Source: Papaver somniferum
Lineage: Eukaryota > Streptophyta > Magnoliopsida > Ranunculales > Papaveraceae
Assembly: GCF_003573695.1 (NCBI RefSeq)
Contig: NC_039362.1
Location: forward strand, 4,438,929 to 4,502,928
DNA length: 64,000 nucleotides
Direction of reading: 5' to 3'
In this document: positions 1-12,895 of the stretch, one piece after another
Position numbering within the stretch: the first letter of the stretch is position 1
Layout of the letters: every line of letters begins with the position of its first letter
Position numbers and translations under genes: made by a program
The notes under the pieces: model-generated
The model's input: the letters and a program-made list of their open reading frames with translations, nothing else
What the model was told of the DNA's origin: nothing
The model's database searches: none

Positions 1-28
1 CAAACCCATTAAAACCAAATAGTGGGCT

Positions 29-1363
29 TTGTGTCTTTTCAATATGGGTCAACCTCGTGCTCTCCATGAATACATGTATCCGACAATAAAAATTCCATTA
101 TCATGTATTGTATTACCTCAAACCAATAACCCTTTTAAAATAAATGCAAGCATGATACAAATACTTCCTATATTTCGAGGGTTCGATTCTGAGAACCCCT
201 ATACTCATGTAAGAGAGTTTGAACAAATTTGTCGGACTATGCAACCTGATCATATGTCCGAAGACTCTCTGAAATTGCGTTTGTTTACATTTTCTCTAAA
301 GGAAAGGGCCAAAACATGGTTTTACGGTTTGAGACCACAATCAATTAACACTTGGGACCAACTCACAGATCTATTTTTCAAAAAATTCTTTCCACATCAT
401 AGGACCATCGCTATTCGTCAAAGTATCAATTGTTTTGTCCAATTGGATGAGGAAATTGTTTTTCACTATTTTGAACGTTTTAATGATTTGTTGAGCGAAT
501 GTCCGCACCATGGATTTGAGAAGTGGAGACTTGTCGTCATCCTCTATGAGGGACTAGACTTTAAATCTCGAACCATGGTTGAGTCTATGTGTAATGGTAA
601 ATTTCTTGATAAATCTGTGGATGATGCATGGAAATTTTTAGCTGAGATTGCAGAGAAAACCCATCAATGGGAATCTGTTAGGGAAACAGGGACAACACCA
701 CATGGTATGAGTCACCCCCATGAGTTAGAGTCTTATTCTTGTGATAGCTCCGACCTTAGGATTGAAAATTATCCTAGATTGCAAAATCCCTATCATGATG
801 ATGATGATGATTATGATGTTATGTTAGAAGAACATGAAAATATTGTGGAACCTGTTGGTTCAATAACATTAGGCTTCTCTGCCTCGACCTTCATGAATGA
901 TGTTTCTTCTAGTATTCCATATACATGTGATGTTGATACTGATTTTGAGCATGTGCATCTGTCCTATGAAGATGACTTAGGTAATATAGAATCTTCTGTT
1001 GACACTAATATGCATGAAAATATAATTGTTGTGTCTGATTCTCTACCTGGGTCACGTTGTGATGTTTCCACTGATTTGCCGATGCATGAGAATAATTCTT
1101 CTGATGATGTTGATGATTCTGATTTGTGTGAGCATGGTGAGCATGTTGTGACACGTGTAGAAGACTTAGGAGATGTTGATGTGATTAGTAATGATGTGCC
1201 TATCGTCCTACATAAGTCACAATCTGATGGCCTTCCACCCAACCTAGATTTGGTTTGTACCCATATTGTCAAACCGACTTTTCTGAGAGTCCCTAATCTA
1301 GGTTTGGAACTGTGTGCTTCCCAAGTCCTTTTGGACTATTTTGCATCTAAGTATAATATTTGA
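29..1363 (+). CDS. Retrotransposon gag (Ty3/Gypsy-type), gag-only element
   Basis: An uninterrupted 444-codon frame. Residues about 45-215 match the plant Retrotransposon gag domain: the FRGFDSENPYTHVREFEQIC entry, the LRLFTFSLKERAKTWFYGL core, and FFKKFFPHHRT followed by FHYFERFNDLLSECPHHG. Such proteins form the cytoplasmic particle that packages element RNA. The C-terminal half is acidic (Asp/Ser/Val-rich) and has no visible CCHC zinc knuckle. No protease, reverse transcriptase or integrase follows in the 1.6 kb before the polypurine tract and LTR at 3011, so the element looks non-autonomous, like the TR-GAG class. The upstream ATG at 29 is simply the first in frame, and the true start may be nearer residue 42. 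The 5' LTR lies outside the window. Confidence 0.85.
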   Translation: MCLFNMGQPRALHEYMYPTIKIPLSCIVLPQTNNPFKINASMIQILPIFRGFDSENPYTHVREFEQICRTMQPDHMSEDSLKLRLFTFSLKERAKTWFYGLRPQSINTWDQLTDLFFKKFFPHHRTIAIRQSINCFVQLDEEIVFHYFERFNDLLSECPHHGFEKWRLVVILYEGLDFKSRTMVESMCNGKFLDKSVDDAWKFLAEIAEKTHQWESVRETGTTPHGMSHPHELESYSCDSSDLRIENYPRLQNPYHDDDDDYDVMLEEHENIVEPVGSITLGFSASTFMNDVSSSIPYTCDVDTDFEHVHLSYEDDLGNIESSVDTNMHENIIVVSDSLPGSRCDVSTDLPMHENNSSDDVDDSDLCEHGEHVVTRVEDLGDVDVISNDVPIVLHKSQSDGLPPNLDLVCTHIVKPTFLRVPNLGLELCASQVLLDYFASKYNI

Positions 1364-2996
1364 GGAGCCACAGTTGGAATTAGCATGTTTGCCCGTCCCT
1401 AGCAAGTTCATTTCGAGCTAGACCTTGTGCATGATGAACCCCCAAAACTGCGAGATTTTGTTTCCAAAATTTTATCCGTTGAAAAATCCAGGTTTGGGGG
1501 TAGCTCATTTTGTTTCACAGCTTCACTTGCTTTCTTTATGTGTGAAGCTGTTGAAACCCTACACTTTGTCTTTTGGGTTGATCCTCAACTCTTTAGATTG
1601 TTAGTGTATGGTGAATTTTTTGTATATAATCCAGTAGATAAATTTTAAAACCTTTTGTTCCTTTTGTATATTTTTGCTAATCCAATATGATCTCTGAATT
1701 GTTGGATTCTGCCTTGAATAATGAGTTCTATTTGCTTTCGGAAATCGGGTATCTCTTCTCTTTTTCTCTACTCAACATGATCCTCTTCATATGTTGTATT
1801 ATAATTTTGTTATTTTGAAACATTGAGGACAATGTTTAGTTTAGGTTTGGGGGTGAAAAGGATACTTTGATAATATGCCATAATTGAAAACAAGAACTCC
1901 TTCTTTTTGAAAAAAAAAAAAAATCAAAAAAATTAAAAAAAAAATGAAAAACATAAAAATGGAGCTCATTTACCTTGAAATGTTGACTCTTGTGCAAATA
2001 TGTAATTATTAGGAGTCTTAGTCTAGATATTTAGGCACCCTGATTCTAGCACAATTCACATAGTGATAAGAAATTTGCACGCGCACGATCTACCAATACA
2101 TGTATAGCCTCGATCTTCAAGGTGTTTGATAGGAAGTCACGATTGCCAATCACTTTAGAATACTGAACGAAACTTGACTAGCTTGTTCTTTGGTTGGTTG
2201 GGATAGAAGGTGGAGGTTACATTAAGAAAACAACCATCGAATTTAACTGGGTGCATCAAAAAGGGCTACCTCTTGCAAAGTGTCATGTAATCTTTTGTTT
2301 CCTTTTGTATATGTATCAAAAGTGTTTCCTTATTAAAAAAAAAAAAAAAAAAAAAAACGATGTATATATTCAGAAAAAAAAAAAAATCAAGTATTTATCA
2401 ATTCCATCATCTCTTGTTCCAAAAATAAAAAGAGAATAGTCAATGTAAATAAGAGTCATGTAAATAGTCATTTTGTTGTTTCATTGTAATAAGCAAGGAA
2501 GGGTGTATGCCATTGATGTACAACGCGAGTAATTTTGAAATACCTCCAACTCATTCACAATTCTCGTAAAGTCCGGACAGCTAGCTAGATTTCGACCTTG
2601 GTTCTTAGCCTGAGAAACTATCTCTTGGTGATTAGTAGTCATAACTTCAGATCTTTCTTTACACATGTGTAGATACACTTTACACTCTTATCACATGTCT
2701 TTTTTTGTTATCAGTGCTAGGATTGTGCCTTTGATAGCTAGATTGACATCTCCATTTTGTTGTGAGCTTAAACTGTCTTGCACATGTCACATTTGATGGA
2801 ATATGAGCTTATATTTTGACCTAGAACTTTGTAGGTACGTTCTAAGCAAACCTTCACGAGACTTCAACTCGTCCACTAGGGACACTTAGTGGTTTAAAAG
2901 GCTTAGTGCATACGCTAAATGCATTCGAGAGACCAGCGACAGTGGTATAGGTAGGATTTCCTTAGTTTTGTTTTACTTGAGGACAAGTAAAATTCA
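1364..2996 (+). other. Non-coding internal region of the gag-only element
   Basis: 1.6 kb between gag and the 3' LTR without a credible gene. It holds two early polypurine-like tracts, GGTTTGGGGG at 1491-1500 and 1844-1853, and long A runs near 1910-1945 and 2335-2358. Short frames here show no domain. In an autonomous Gypsy element this place would hold pol. Confidence 0.7.
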
Positions 2997-3010
2997 GGTT
3001 TGGGGGTATT
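2997..3010 (+). other. Polypurine tract of the gag element
   Basis: GGTTTGGGGGTATT lies directly before the LTR start TGATGAG. It is the plus-strand primer site expected immediately 5' of a 3' LTR. Confidence 0.75.
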
Positions 3011-4857
3011 TGATGAGTGCTAAAAAGTGCATATTTATATATATTTTTCTTGGCATTTAACTCATATTTTGTGCATTAATTCTACATTTTATCCCATATT
3101 CTGTATTTTCATTGTTTTCAAGAATAAATATTTTTCTTACTTAATTTTGTATTTTTTGGTAATAAATAAAGTCTGGATGACTTGCGGAGAGGAATAGAGC
3201 AGAAAAGTGGTGGAAGCCAAAAGGAATCACACAAGGATGCCGCGAAGAATGTTGCGCACAAGACCAAAAGGCTAGAAATGGGCTCAAGAAGGAAGAATTT
3301 GTTCTTAAAGAAGACATGGGCTCAGAATTATCCCAAGCCCAATCTCCAACCCAAGCCTGTTTCCCCTCTTAGCCGTCAGATCAACCCACAGATGCATCCA
3401 ATGGTCGCTTCAACGCCGGTACATCAAGCTGGAAGATCCTACTTCACACCACAACACCTAGTTCTAATCTGAGACATTGGTTTAGATGTATTATGCATCT
3501 AACGGTCTCTCAATGCATTCTCCCATACCACCGTTGGATCCACTTACCATCTTCACATCCAACGCATCTCCTAGCTAGACATCAAAGTTCGATGAACCCG
3601 CCTCACACCGAAATAACCCTAGGATATATAAGCCAAAAGCAAAAGAAACCCTAACATTTTCTTTCCTTCTTCTCTTTCATTCCCACCAACTCCACCGTAC
3701 CACCTTCTCCTTCACCTGCAACCGCCGTACTTCCACCATCTCCACCATGTCCGCCACCACCTACTCTGCCACCACCAAACCACCAACTCCACCGAACATC
3801 ACCATCACTTATCCCTTCCTTCTAGCTACTTATTCCATCAATCCCTCACGTTTCTTTCTTGAAACCCTAGGCGTGAGAAATTGGTGAATTAGGTAAGCCT
3901 AGAGAGAAATTGAAGGCATGGGAAGGAGCACAGAGATAAAAAGAAGGATGGGTCGACGTCAATTTGAAGATTAGGTGAGTAATTTTAGGATTTTCAAAAC
4001 CCTAATTTCAAAATTAGGGTTCATAAAAATTGGGTATTTTCTGCTATAAATAGAGAGTGAGGTGTGTGTATGGAGGGGTGTTCTTGGTTAGCCGAGATAC
4101 CCCCAAATTTGGGTTAATCACTGTTTAAATTCTAGTTTTAATTTTCAATTTAATATTTAGGGTTCTTCAATTTCTGTTCATGTTTGTTCTTTGCTGTTTA
4201 ATTCCATCTTTCAATTTTTGTTTCTCACATGTTAGTTAGTTTAATTTCCTGTTTAAAACTTGACGAAGCCCTAGCCCTGTTGTGTAGTATTCCTGAATGT
4301 TAAGCAAGTTTGAATGAACTTAGTTTAGTGACAGATCACTCTCACAATGTATGCCAAGTATACTTTGTAGTTAGGTTCATGAGCTGTTGATAAGCTGCAA
4401 CTGAAGCTGAATTCATAAATCTTTTGACTAGTTGTACCTTAGAAAGACAATTAGTGCTTTGGAAATAATAGAACATAGTTGAGTTTAACATGTCTATAGG
4501 AGAATGCATAGCTTAAGCTAGGGTGAATTCAAACCCCTAGTTCTCACCTATTCCATCCATAACATCTTCACTCATCCACCTTCACTGTCCACTTTTATTT
4601 TTCTATTTTCCTTCAATTTTTTCTCTTGTTCCATTGCTGTCTCTACAGCCCATCAATTGTCCACTGTGGTGTTAATAACACCACACAACCTCACTGTTCA
4701 CTACCCCTAAGAACAAGTTAGCAAAAGAAGCAAGAAACCAAAAATAGCAAATATATGCCCACCTTGTCCCTGTGGACAAACCCTGCTTGCACACTCACTG
4801 CAACTGACCCTGTGCACTTGCAGGTATCATTTCTGTGACTCTTTTAGAGATCCACCA
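3011..4857 (+). repeat. 3' LTR of the gag-only Gypsy-type element (LTR family A)
   Basis: Starts TGATGAGTGC after a polypurine tract and ends GAGATCCACCA. It aligns over its whole length, by eye, with the solo LTR at 7700-9585. Shared blocks include the start, the AAGACCAAAAGGCTAGAAAT block near 3260, a TATAAATAGAGAG TATA-like box near 4046, and the CACTTGCAGGTATCA block near 4815. The flanking 5 bp (CCTAT, 4858-4862) should reappear beside the 5' LTR, which is off the left edge of the window. Confidence 0.85.
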
Positions 4858-6948
4858 CCTATCTACTCAACTAATCAATCCAATATACCACAAGGATAAA
4901 ATTATTATAGTTGGATCCTCTTTAACCGAAACAAGTATTGTGCACACCAAAGATTATGAACCCAAATCAGAAATCTTCAAAGTCTTCTTTGTCTTCAAAT
5001 CTTCTTATATTTTTGATAAACACCTGCACACAATCAACTTGAATCTCTTGTGATCAATCACGCACAAAACGGGGTCTGTTAACAATAGATCATCACAAGA
5101 CGTCTTTAGAACTACAAACAGTCTAAAGATCCCCGTCGAAACTTCGATCTAGTTTGAGTGAATCTTATATCAAAAGAGAAAATTCTAAAGCATAAACAAA
5201 CTAGGTGCAATCAAATTTCAACCACCGTTAGTCAATCAAATCAATCGAAAACTAATAATAAACCGCAATTATCTAGTTTCCCACCAACGGTACTAATAGA
5301 GCTTCTCAATCCCAAAGAAGTCTTTAAACTGAGTGGCCGTAAGAGATTTCTCCTAATTAGGTTACTTTCCTCTCCGAACAGGCGGCTCCACCAGTAACAA
5401 CACAACTAGGTAATTTTGCTGGATTTGAGGATTAGTTTTCTCGAAATGCAAACCTTGATATTTATAGACCAAGGAAGTTTTGATTCCAAGGAATTTCCAA
5501 AACCGAAAATATTCTCAAGATATGCAATACATTCCAGATTCAGTTCCCATAATTCCTGGAAATGCTTTATCCAAACATTGACCGAAAATCTCCTAGAAAA
5601 TCTCCAATTAGTAAATGCACATTACCAATTTTAAATTTCTATAAATAAAATTAAAAATCTTAATTGAAAGATTCTCAACTTATATTTCGATCCAGGAGTT
5701 TCCTTTAGCTATTAAGGAACATCTTTGAACAATAAAAGATAAGCGTTACTACACATGTTCAAAGTATGTCGACATATTTACTTTGTAAGTCCTCTTTCAT
5801 AGTTACAATCTTGAAACCGATTTGCCACACTTCCAAACGAGTTTATAATTGGTTCATCTGGCTTTCAAGAACTATGTTAATTAAGAACACTCAATCACAA
5901 ATCATGGGTTTCACGGTTCTACCAAAAAAAGTTTCGGTTCTACCTCCATGTGAGTAATGTGCATAGTCACACTAGCTTTCCAAATATTCGATTGACTAGG
6001 TACTAGGATCGGTTCCTACATACTTATGGTAACTACTTGTATTTGCTGCACATGTCCATAGGATCGGTTCTCATTTCACAAAAAAATTGTTGCACATGTT
6101 CATGGGATCGGTTCCCCCATATACTAAAAACGTGTTGCACCTATTACAAGGATCGATTCCCCTTTTGTGATCGGTTTCATCTCTTCATGGGATCGGTTCC
6201 CCTTTGCCTAGATTTGGTCATACCAATAAAACTAAATCGATCATACCATCTCAGGTGATTACTTAAGACCGGTTTCACTAATAAAAGTCATACCAATACA
6301 AAAGTCAGGCCTCGTGAATAGTTTTACCAAGAACATAAAAAAGCCATGAGCGGTTATACTAACCACACATACTGGTAGCTCAAAATATATGCAATGAATA
6401 ACAATACCAATAAGACTAGCGATTTCCCATTTGATTCACAAACCAAGTTTATGAACTACTTCCTTTAAACGAATGTAAAACATTGTTTCCTAGGATGAAA
6501 TCTTCACCTCATACCCATACATAATCACAATAACATTCAAACGATTATGTCTATGTATTATAGACGAAGTTCAAAATATAAGCATTATACTTCGCATTGG
6601 ATTCCTTAATACTATGTCTAACTAGAGTGTAATCATTCATGCTTCGCATTTATGTTTTCAATATGCATGACTTGAAAGATACGTTAGGGAATGAAACAGT
6701 TCAAGTCAAATATCACTAACCTCAAGTAGAAGGATGATGTTGTCATTGTAGCTCCTTACTTCTTCACTTATTCAAGGCTTCGCAATACTTGTAATGTCTC
6801 ATATCCTAATACTTTCAAGATAACCTATACGAAGTTGACTCTAGTACATAATCAAGCGACTTTTTAAATGAGTTTTGGTTCACCAAAATATGACAACCAA
6901 ACTTGACATACCAACGCTTGGTGGGTCTAACCGAGCTATGCTCTAACA
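4858..6948 (-). repeat. Copia-type LTR (family B), minus orientation, truncated
   Basis: Ends on the plus strand with GAGCTATGCTCTAACA, which is the family start TGTTAGAGC read on the minus strand. It is followed by the polypurine tract complement ATCTTCCCCTTTGTC. Blocks at about 5050-5470 recur at 31765-32210. The gag-only element's LTR abuts its lower-coordinate end, so that element apparently inserted into this LTR. Confidence 0.7.
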
Positions 6949-7694
6949 ATCTTCCCCTTTGTCAATTTTAATGACAAAACTCTTACATCATATGGATAAA
7001 AAAATTACAAGAATTCATTACACATACACTTGATTCCCAAATTCAACAACACAATAACTTGTATACATTCAATCCATAAATGCCGTTGTTGACATTATAA
7101 TAAAAAACAGTATTAGCTTTGTTATTCCCATTGTAGTTAAGATAACCAAAAATATCAATATGATATGTTACTCCCCATTAGTCTATGCTTTACTCTTTCA
7201 TTAGACAAAATGTTTGAGCACCAATGTCCTTTCCCTTAGTGATATCAATCAATATAAATCTATATCAGTATCACTTGTTTACTCCATATATTTCTCCCCC
7301 TTTTTGTCACAAAATGACAAAGAAACGAAAAAATAAAGGACAAACTAAAAGGATCTTACAAATCTCAAAATAGACTTGCAAACCTATAAGAGTTAAGCAC
7401 GAGGGTTCCACACACCATTTTTGATAACCAATATCAAAACCGAAACTATAAAGTAATTTTGTTTTGATATGATACCAAGAAAACAATTGACCGAAGAAAT
7501 TATCTGTAATAGTTTAGCAAACCAAAAATCGACTAAGCACCTTAGTTCATTTAATAAACTGATTGTACAAATACAATCGCTTATTCGATAAGACCAAAAT
7601 AAAGATAACTTTATTTTTCTCATCAGGTTATAATTATCCATATAACTTAGACCTTTAACTTTTAAACAAGACAAATACTAGGTTAGTTAACTAG
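6949..7694 (-). mobile_element. Internal 3' part of the family B Copia-type element (first piece)
   Basis: Begins with the polypurine tract (minus-strand AAAGGGGAAGAT) next to the LTR at 4858-6948. No intact reading frame is seen. The piece is interrupted by the solo LTR at 7700-9585 and appears to continue at 9591. Confidence 0.5.
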
Positions 7695-7699
7695 CATTT

Positions 7700-9585
7700 T
7701 GATGAGTGCCAAATATTGTATATATTTGTCCCTTTTTATTGGCATTTAACTCATCTTTTGCGCATTAATTCTACATTTTATACCATATTCTGTATTTTCA
7801 TTGTTTTCAAGAATAAATATTTTTATTAATTAATTTTGCATTTTTAGGTAATAAATAAAGTTGTATGAATTGCGGAGCGGAAAAGAGCAGAAAAAGGGAA
7901 AGGCCGGGAGGAATTACGCAAGGAAGCCGCGAGGAATGTTGTGCACAAGACCAAAAGGCTAGAAATGGGCTTAACAAGGTATAATTGTTCTTAATGAAGA
8001 TATGGTCTTGGCATACCCAAGGCCCAAAACCCTTACCCAAACCCATTTCCAATATCCATACCCGTCTCCATCGTTAGCCGTCAGTTTCGTTGTATCAGGC
8101 ATCCGACGGTCGCTACCAGCCTCTTCACTTGGAGCCGTCCGATCAATCCATCATTTCCGCATCCCACAGCTCAGCTTCGCGAATCATCGAGACTTGATGT
8201 CCCCGCCTCACACCATATTACCCAATACCCTATACCCAAAACAAACACTCCCTATCCCAAAATCAGTCGACCTTCATCTTTCTCCCCTACCCCCTACAGT
8301 TGCAGAACCACCACCATCATACCCTGTCTCTGCAACTGCCACCACCTCACCTTCTGCGCCACCATCACCTCTTCCCCGACCATCGCAGATGCCACCATCA
8401 CATCCCCTACCTCTCTAGCCACTTATTACATCAACTTCTCAACCCTAGAACCCTAGTTTAGAAGTTGATGAAATAGGTGAGGTTAGAGACAGAAATTGAA
8501 GCATGGGAGAGGAGCAGGAAGGTCAGAGGAAGCATGGGTTGAGAAGATTTGGGAGAAATCTCATTGATTTAGGTAAGATTTGTCAAACCCTAGGTCACTG
8601 TCGATTTGGGGGAAAAGGGTGTTAACCCTAATTTTGGATTTTTGTATAAATAGGGATGATGGGTGTGTGTTAGGGATATGCCTGGATTAGCCAGAGCACC
8701 ACCAAGAGGCCTGGAATAGCTAGGACCTCAACTGTTAGTGTTGTTTCAATTTCAATTCAGCTCTGTTAATGTCAAATTCAGTTAATACTGTGTTCATTAT
8801 GCTTTAGTTATTTTGCTTAGGTTTCAATGAAACCCTAACTTGTTGTTGTGCATTGCATTCTGATAACATCGCTTTTGAATGTTAATAATTCTCATGAAAG
8901 ATCAAACTTAGTGCTGCATCATATTGCTCTCACATGGTATGTCATGCATACCTTGTAGTTAGGTTCACACTATGATGGTGGAACTATAACTTATATCAAA
9001 CAAGATTATCATTGATCTTTAGACTAATTGTGCTTTGGCTAGACAATCAGTACTTAGGAGATATGCCTTAGTTGTGTTAGGTCTTTCTAGTGGGGAAACA
9101 CCTTAGACATAGGGAAGACATGAATCTAAACCCTTGTCTATCATAAGGACAAGAGGAGTGTACACAGAGCATGCTTAGTGGAGGTTAGTGGTGAATTTGA
9201 AGCCTGAGTTTCACATTGTCCTGCATTCCTTTCTTTTGCCTTACACTGATGTGTAAAACTCAGCAGCTCACTGCCAGTTTAGTTGTGGTTCAACACAACA
9301 AATCAAAGCTCTCACTTCACTGCCAACAACATTTCTTTGGCCTAGTGCCACTGTCATTGTTTAGTTGTCTTTGTTTCTTTGTCATTGCCTTAGGCTACTG
9401 TCTTTGTTCTTTGCCACTACTCACTGCTTCTTTGGCTCATTGCGACTGTCACTAGCTCAGACTAGCTAGGAAACTTCAACTCACACACACCTAATCTCTG
9501 TGGATCGACCCTGCTTGCCTTGTTCTATACACTAGACCCTGTGCACTTGCAGGTATCACATTGTGGATCTTTTAGAGAGCTACCA
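7700..9585 (+). repeat. Solo LTR, family A
   Basis: Starts TGATGAGTGC and ends GAGCTACCA. It is flanked by the 5-bp direct repeat CATTT at 7695-7699 and 9586-9590. It is homologous along its length to the LTR at 3011-4857, and no internal element sequence adjoins it on either side. This is the footprint of LTR-LTR recombination. The proline-rich frame at 8002-8418 lies inside the LTR and is not treated as a gene. Confidence 0.88.
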
Positions 9586-9590
9586 CATTT

Positions 9591-10895
9591 CTTGTTAAGG
9601 CATTCGATTAGACTTGAATAACCGAAACCTCCACTTTGATAAGTCTAACTAAGATCAGAATTAACTTAGTTTCTCTTATCCAGAATCGTATTAGAATGAA
9701 CAATTCATCCTGTAAACCTTTTCTTTCTTTAAGCCATAAAAATTTCATACAAACCAAATAAATCAACTTCCATAATTGTTCACCTCAACTGGAAGCAATT
9801 GAAACAACATAGACATTAAAGAACCGCAATTGCACCGAAATTTTTTAAGCCTAAACAATTGATATCAAACAATAAAGCAAGATAACAATAGTTTTTCTTA
9901 ACTAGAAATAATTGAATAGCACACACATCCATACACAAATAATGGAATAAGACATCAATTATACCGAAATTTTGTTAATAAAAAGCAATAAATATACTCA
10001 ATAAACTCAATAAACTCAGGATTTTCTTAAACAGGAAAACAATTAACTAACAAAGTCGTTACCTCAAATTTCGCATCCTCTTCTCCAATAAGTTTGCATC
10101 TTCTTCCAGGGAGAATTAATATCGAAATATCATTATATTGTCATCCTTATGCAAAACAAAAAGAATAATAACAACCAACCTTTACCAGAGAAAGGATGAA
10201 AACCGGTTTTAACTATTACAAGCAAAAGTTGAAAATCCCGAAACACATATGCTTTTATGCTAAACCAAATGATCCAACATATTGTGACTTTTTCACATAT
10301 CGCTTCAATCAGAACCCCTCATGATCCTTTGATAAAGCTACCAACATGGGCTAGAACTTAATCCTGCTAAACCAAAAAGTCACCCAAACTATATGGGTTC
10401 AAAACATTTGATATCGGATATCAAGGTTAGAAAACCGAAATCAAACATCCCATACACATACTTAGAAATAAAATAAAGTATTCAAGCACATGCTATGTAA
10501 ATCAAAAACTATCACAAGAAAAATTATAAACCAAATAATTTTATTCATAATAGGATAGTTTTATTCATAATAGACCTAATACAATCATTGAAAGAAATCA
10601 AAAATTGATGTCTATTTTCCCATTTGTGAAACTCTAATTTCAACCTTTTAGAGTTTCCTTCAAATAGTCGGATCAGAAGGTTTTACCGGATTCCAATAAT
10701 CTTCTATAATTACTAGTCTTGATTCAAGACTAACAACATTGTCACTGACTTCCTTAACTTCCTTTTAGAAATCATTTTCATGTTCCTTACTATACATAAG
10801 ATTAATTAGATCTAATTTTAGTGAAAGATTCTTGAGAAGATTATCATTTAGAGAAGAGATCTCTTCATTAGGAACGTCTTGTTTAATCATCTCTT
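9591..10895 (-). mobile_element. Internal part of the family B Copia-type element (second piece)
   Basis: Continuation of 6949-7694 beyond the solo LTR. It is AT-rich with many stops. A short minus-strand frame at about 10,790-10,900 (VPNEEISSLNDNLL and similar) is the only coding-like stretch. I see no pol domain. The upper boundary against the next Copia fragment is approximate. Confidence 0.4.
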
Positions 10896-11061
10896 GAATA
10901 TCAGCAAGATTTGGTGCAGAACTACCACCAGGTACATCTAATGCAGATGAGTTTTATGTTAATGTTGTATATGGAGTTGTTGCAGATGAGACTGGATTTG
11001 CCGTAAATCTGGTAGGTGTACTGAATTTGTTCCCTCCATTGGAATTGATCCTTCTCATGTT

Positions 11062-11964
11062 TATTTAGGTTGGTGAGGTGCAGAATTTAGATGAGTGACC
11101 AAGTTCCTTACAATACCCACATTGCGTTGTAGGTGTGTCAGGTATTGTTGCAGAAGGTGAGGTACTGGCCGATGGAAGATTGCAGTTCCTTGCAAAGTGT
11201 CCAAAAGTCTTGCAGTTATGACACTGTACTTGAGATATATCATGTTGCACTTAAGCATTTGAATTTCTTTGAAAATTGTTAGAACTGGGACGTGAAGGCA
11301 CAGCAAACACTCCTGATATCTCTGGTGTGATTCTTTTTCTTGTTTCTTATGTAATAAGTTCAGATAAAGCAACCTCCATTGTGGGAATAGGTGAACGATG
11401 AAGGATTGATGCCCTAACAGACTCAAACTCATCACGCAAAGCCAGTAGAAACTGAACTAAACGTGTTTCTTCTCTATATTTTTGCCACGGTTCTAAATCT
11501 ACGGTCCATATTGGTTCCATGAGTGCTAATTGATTCCATATTAGAGACATCTCCGAATGAAAAAACAGAAACAGACTGATCATGCGATTGTTTCATAGAT
11601 CTAATATCTTGTTCAAGTTTATACCTGTGAGCAAAGTTGATTTGAGTGTACCTTTTCGAAAGAAAATCCCAAGCATCTCTGGCTACCTCAAAACTTGTTA
11701 ATTGCATGCTTATGGAAGGAATGACTGTATTTCCAATCCAAGTGAGAATCATGTGATTGTTGATCTTCCATGCTTCTATTGGATCCTTTGTTTGTGTTTC
11801 TTTCCTTTTTTCATTAGAACTGCTTTCTGTGGGTTTCTTTTTTGTACCGTCGACATACTTCCACATACTCTTTCTTTAAGAAAGCTCCTCATGAGGAATA
11901 ACCAGTGATTGTAGTTGGTTCCATCAAAACGAACAGTGATAGGTTGAAAATCTTCTCTTGACAT
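11062..11964 (-). pseudogene. Copia gag pseudogene (UBN2-like plus two CCHC knuckles)
   Basis: Read on the minus strand in three overlapping frames. It starts MSREDFQPITVRFDGTNYN..., the usual Copia gag entry, then passes through EAWKINNHMILTWIGNTV and AWDFLSKRY. LVQFLLALRDEFESVRASIL follows in another frame. The end carries two zinc knuckles, CHNCKTFGHFARNC and CGYCKELGHSSKFC (about 11079-11225). At least two frameshifts break it. It lies just downstream, on the minus strand, of a primer-binding site at 12024-12035, as expected for a 5' gag. No pol sequence remains. Confidence 0.75.
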
Positions 11965-12023
11965 GACTACTATGTTTTCTGTGGATTGTATTGCAGCGGA
12001 AACTGGTTTTCAGATTTTTCCTA

Positions 12024-12270
12024 GCTCTGACGCCATGATAAACATGAGCATAGAGATTCTAATGTAGTTATGAGAATAATTCTCTGTGTATTCATGGATA
12101 GGCAAACGCCTGATTTATACAACTTTACACAACTAGATAAGGCAAATAAAAAATACACCTAACAATATCTAGGATATATACAGCAAGAAAATATATGCAG
12201 TTACAACAAAATATCAACACAATAATGTCAAGGCATGGACCATGGTCTGGCATATAGGTTGATCTTAGCA
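12024..12270 (-). repeat. Primer-binding site and 5' LTR remnant of the Copia fragment
   Basis: On the minus strand an LTR end GTTTATCA abuts TGGCGTCAGAGC (12024-12035), a near match to the initiator-tRNA-Met site TGGTATCAGAGC. The LTR body runs upward from 12036. Its far end, given here as about 12270, is a guess because no second LTR copy is present. Confidence 0.5.
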
Positions 12271-12887
12271 GTTTGATTTTCATTTTTGGTGAGTTTTCAC
12301 GATGGATTCTTAACCCTTTAAGGCCTTCATCCGCATCAAAAACACATCACAGCCGTTTATGGGAGAAACGTCGGTCAGCAAAGATATTTGCTGCTGCATA
12401 ATTTGTAAGCTTCACCGTTTTGGCTATATGTTGCTCCCATAGAGCAGGTTGCACTTGATTCCTCCAATGAATACCGGGCACCAATATTGCAAAGTTACAC
12501 ACTAATTATCAGCTTCTAATATTGGTTCTTGTACAGAATGACAGTGAGACCAATATTCGGTGAGAAATTGGAACTAGTTTTTTTCTTTTAAAAAAAGATA
12601 CGATCGTTTTATTTTAGTTTCACAAAAAAGCCGGCGAGAAATTGGAAAATTCTGGTCGATTTATTTACGATTTTAATCAATCCCCACCTGTATGCAAGCC
12701 ATTCTATCCTTTCTCCATTCAGTTAAGTGGGAATCACGTAGAAACAGCCATACTCATGCTAATGTTTTATTTGTTAATGGAACATATTTGAAATTCCGAC
12801 TTCAGTCAACCTCGGGGTTATTGGAAATTCTACATCTGTTCAGCTTTGGCCAAGCATTTGTGAGGGTTCTTTAATGTCAGCCATTGC
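12271..12887. other. Unassigned stretch
   Basis: Short frames only, with no recognised domain or repeat. It separates the Copia fragment from the hAT-like MITE. Confidence 0.5.
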
Positions 12888-12895
12888 CCTTACGT

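Noticed and set aside
8002..8418. 138-codon proline-rich plus-strand frame
   Set aside because: It lies wholly inside the solo LTR and is not conserved as a frame in the sister LTR at 3011-4857.
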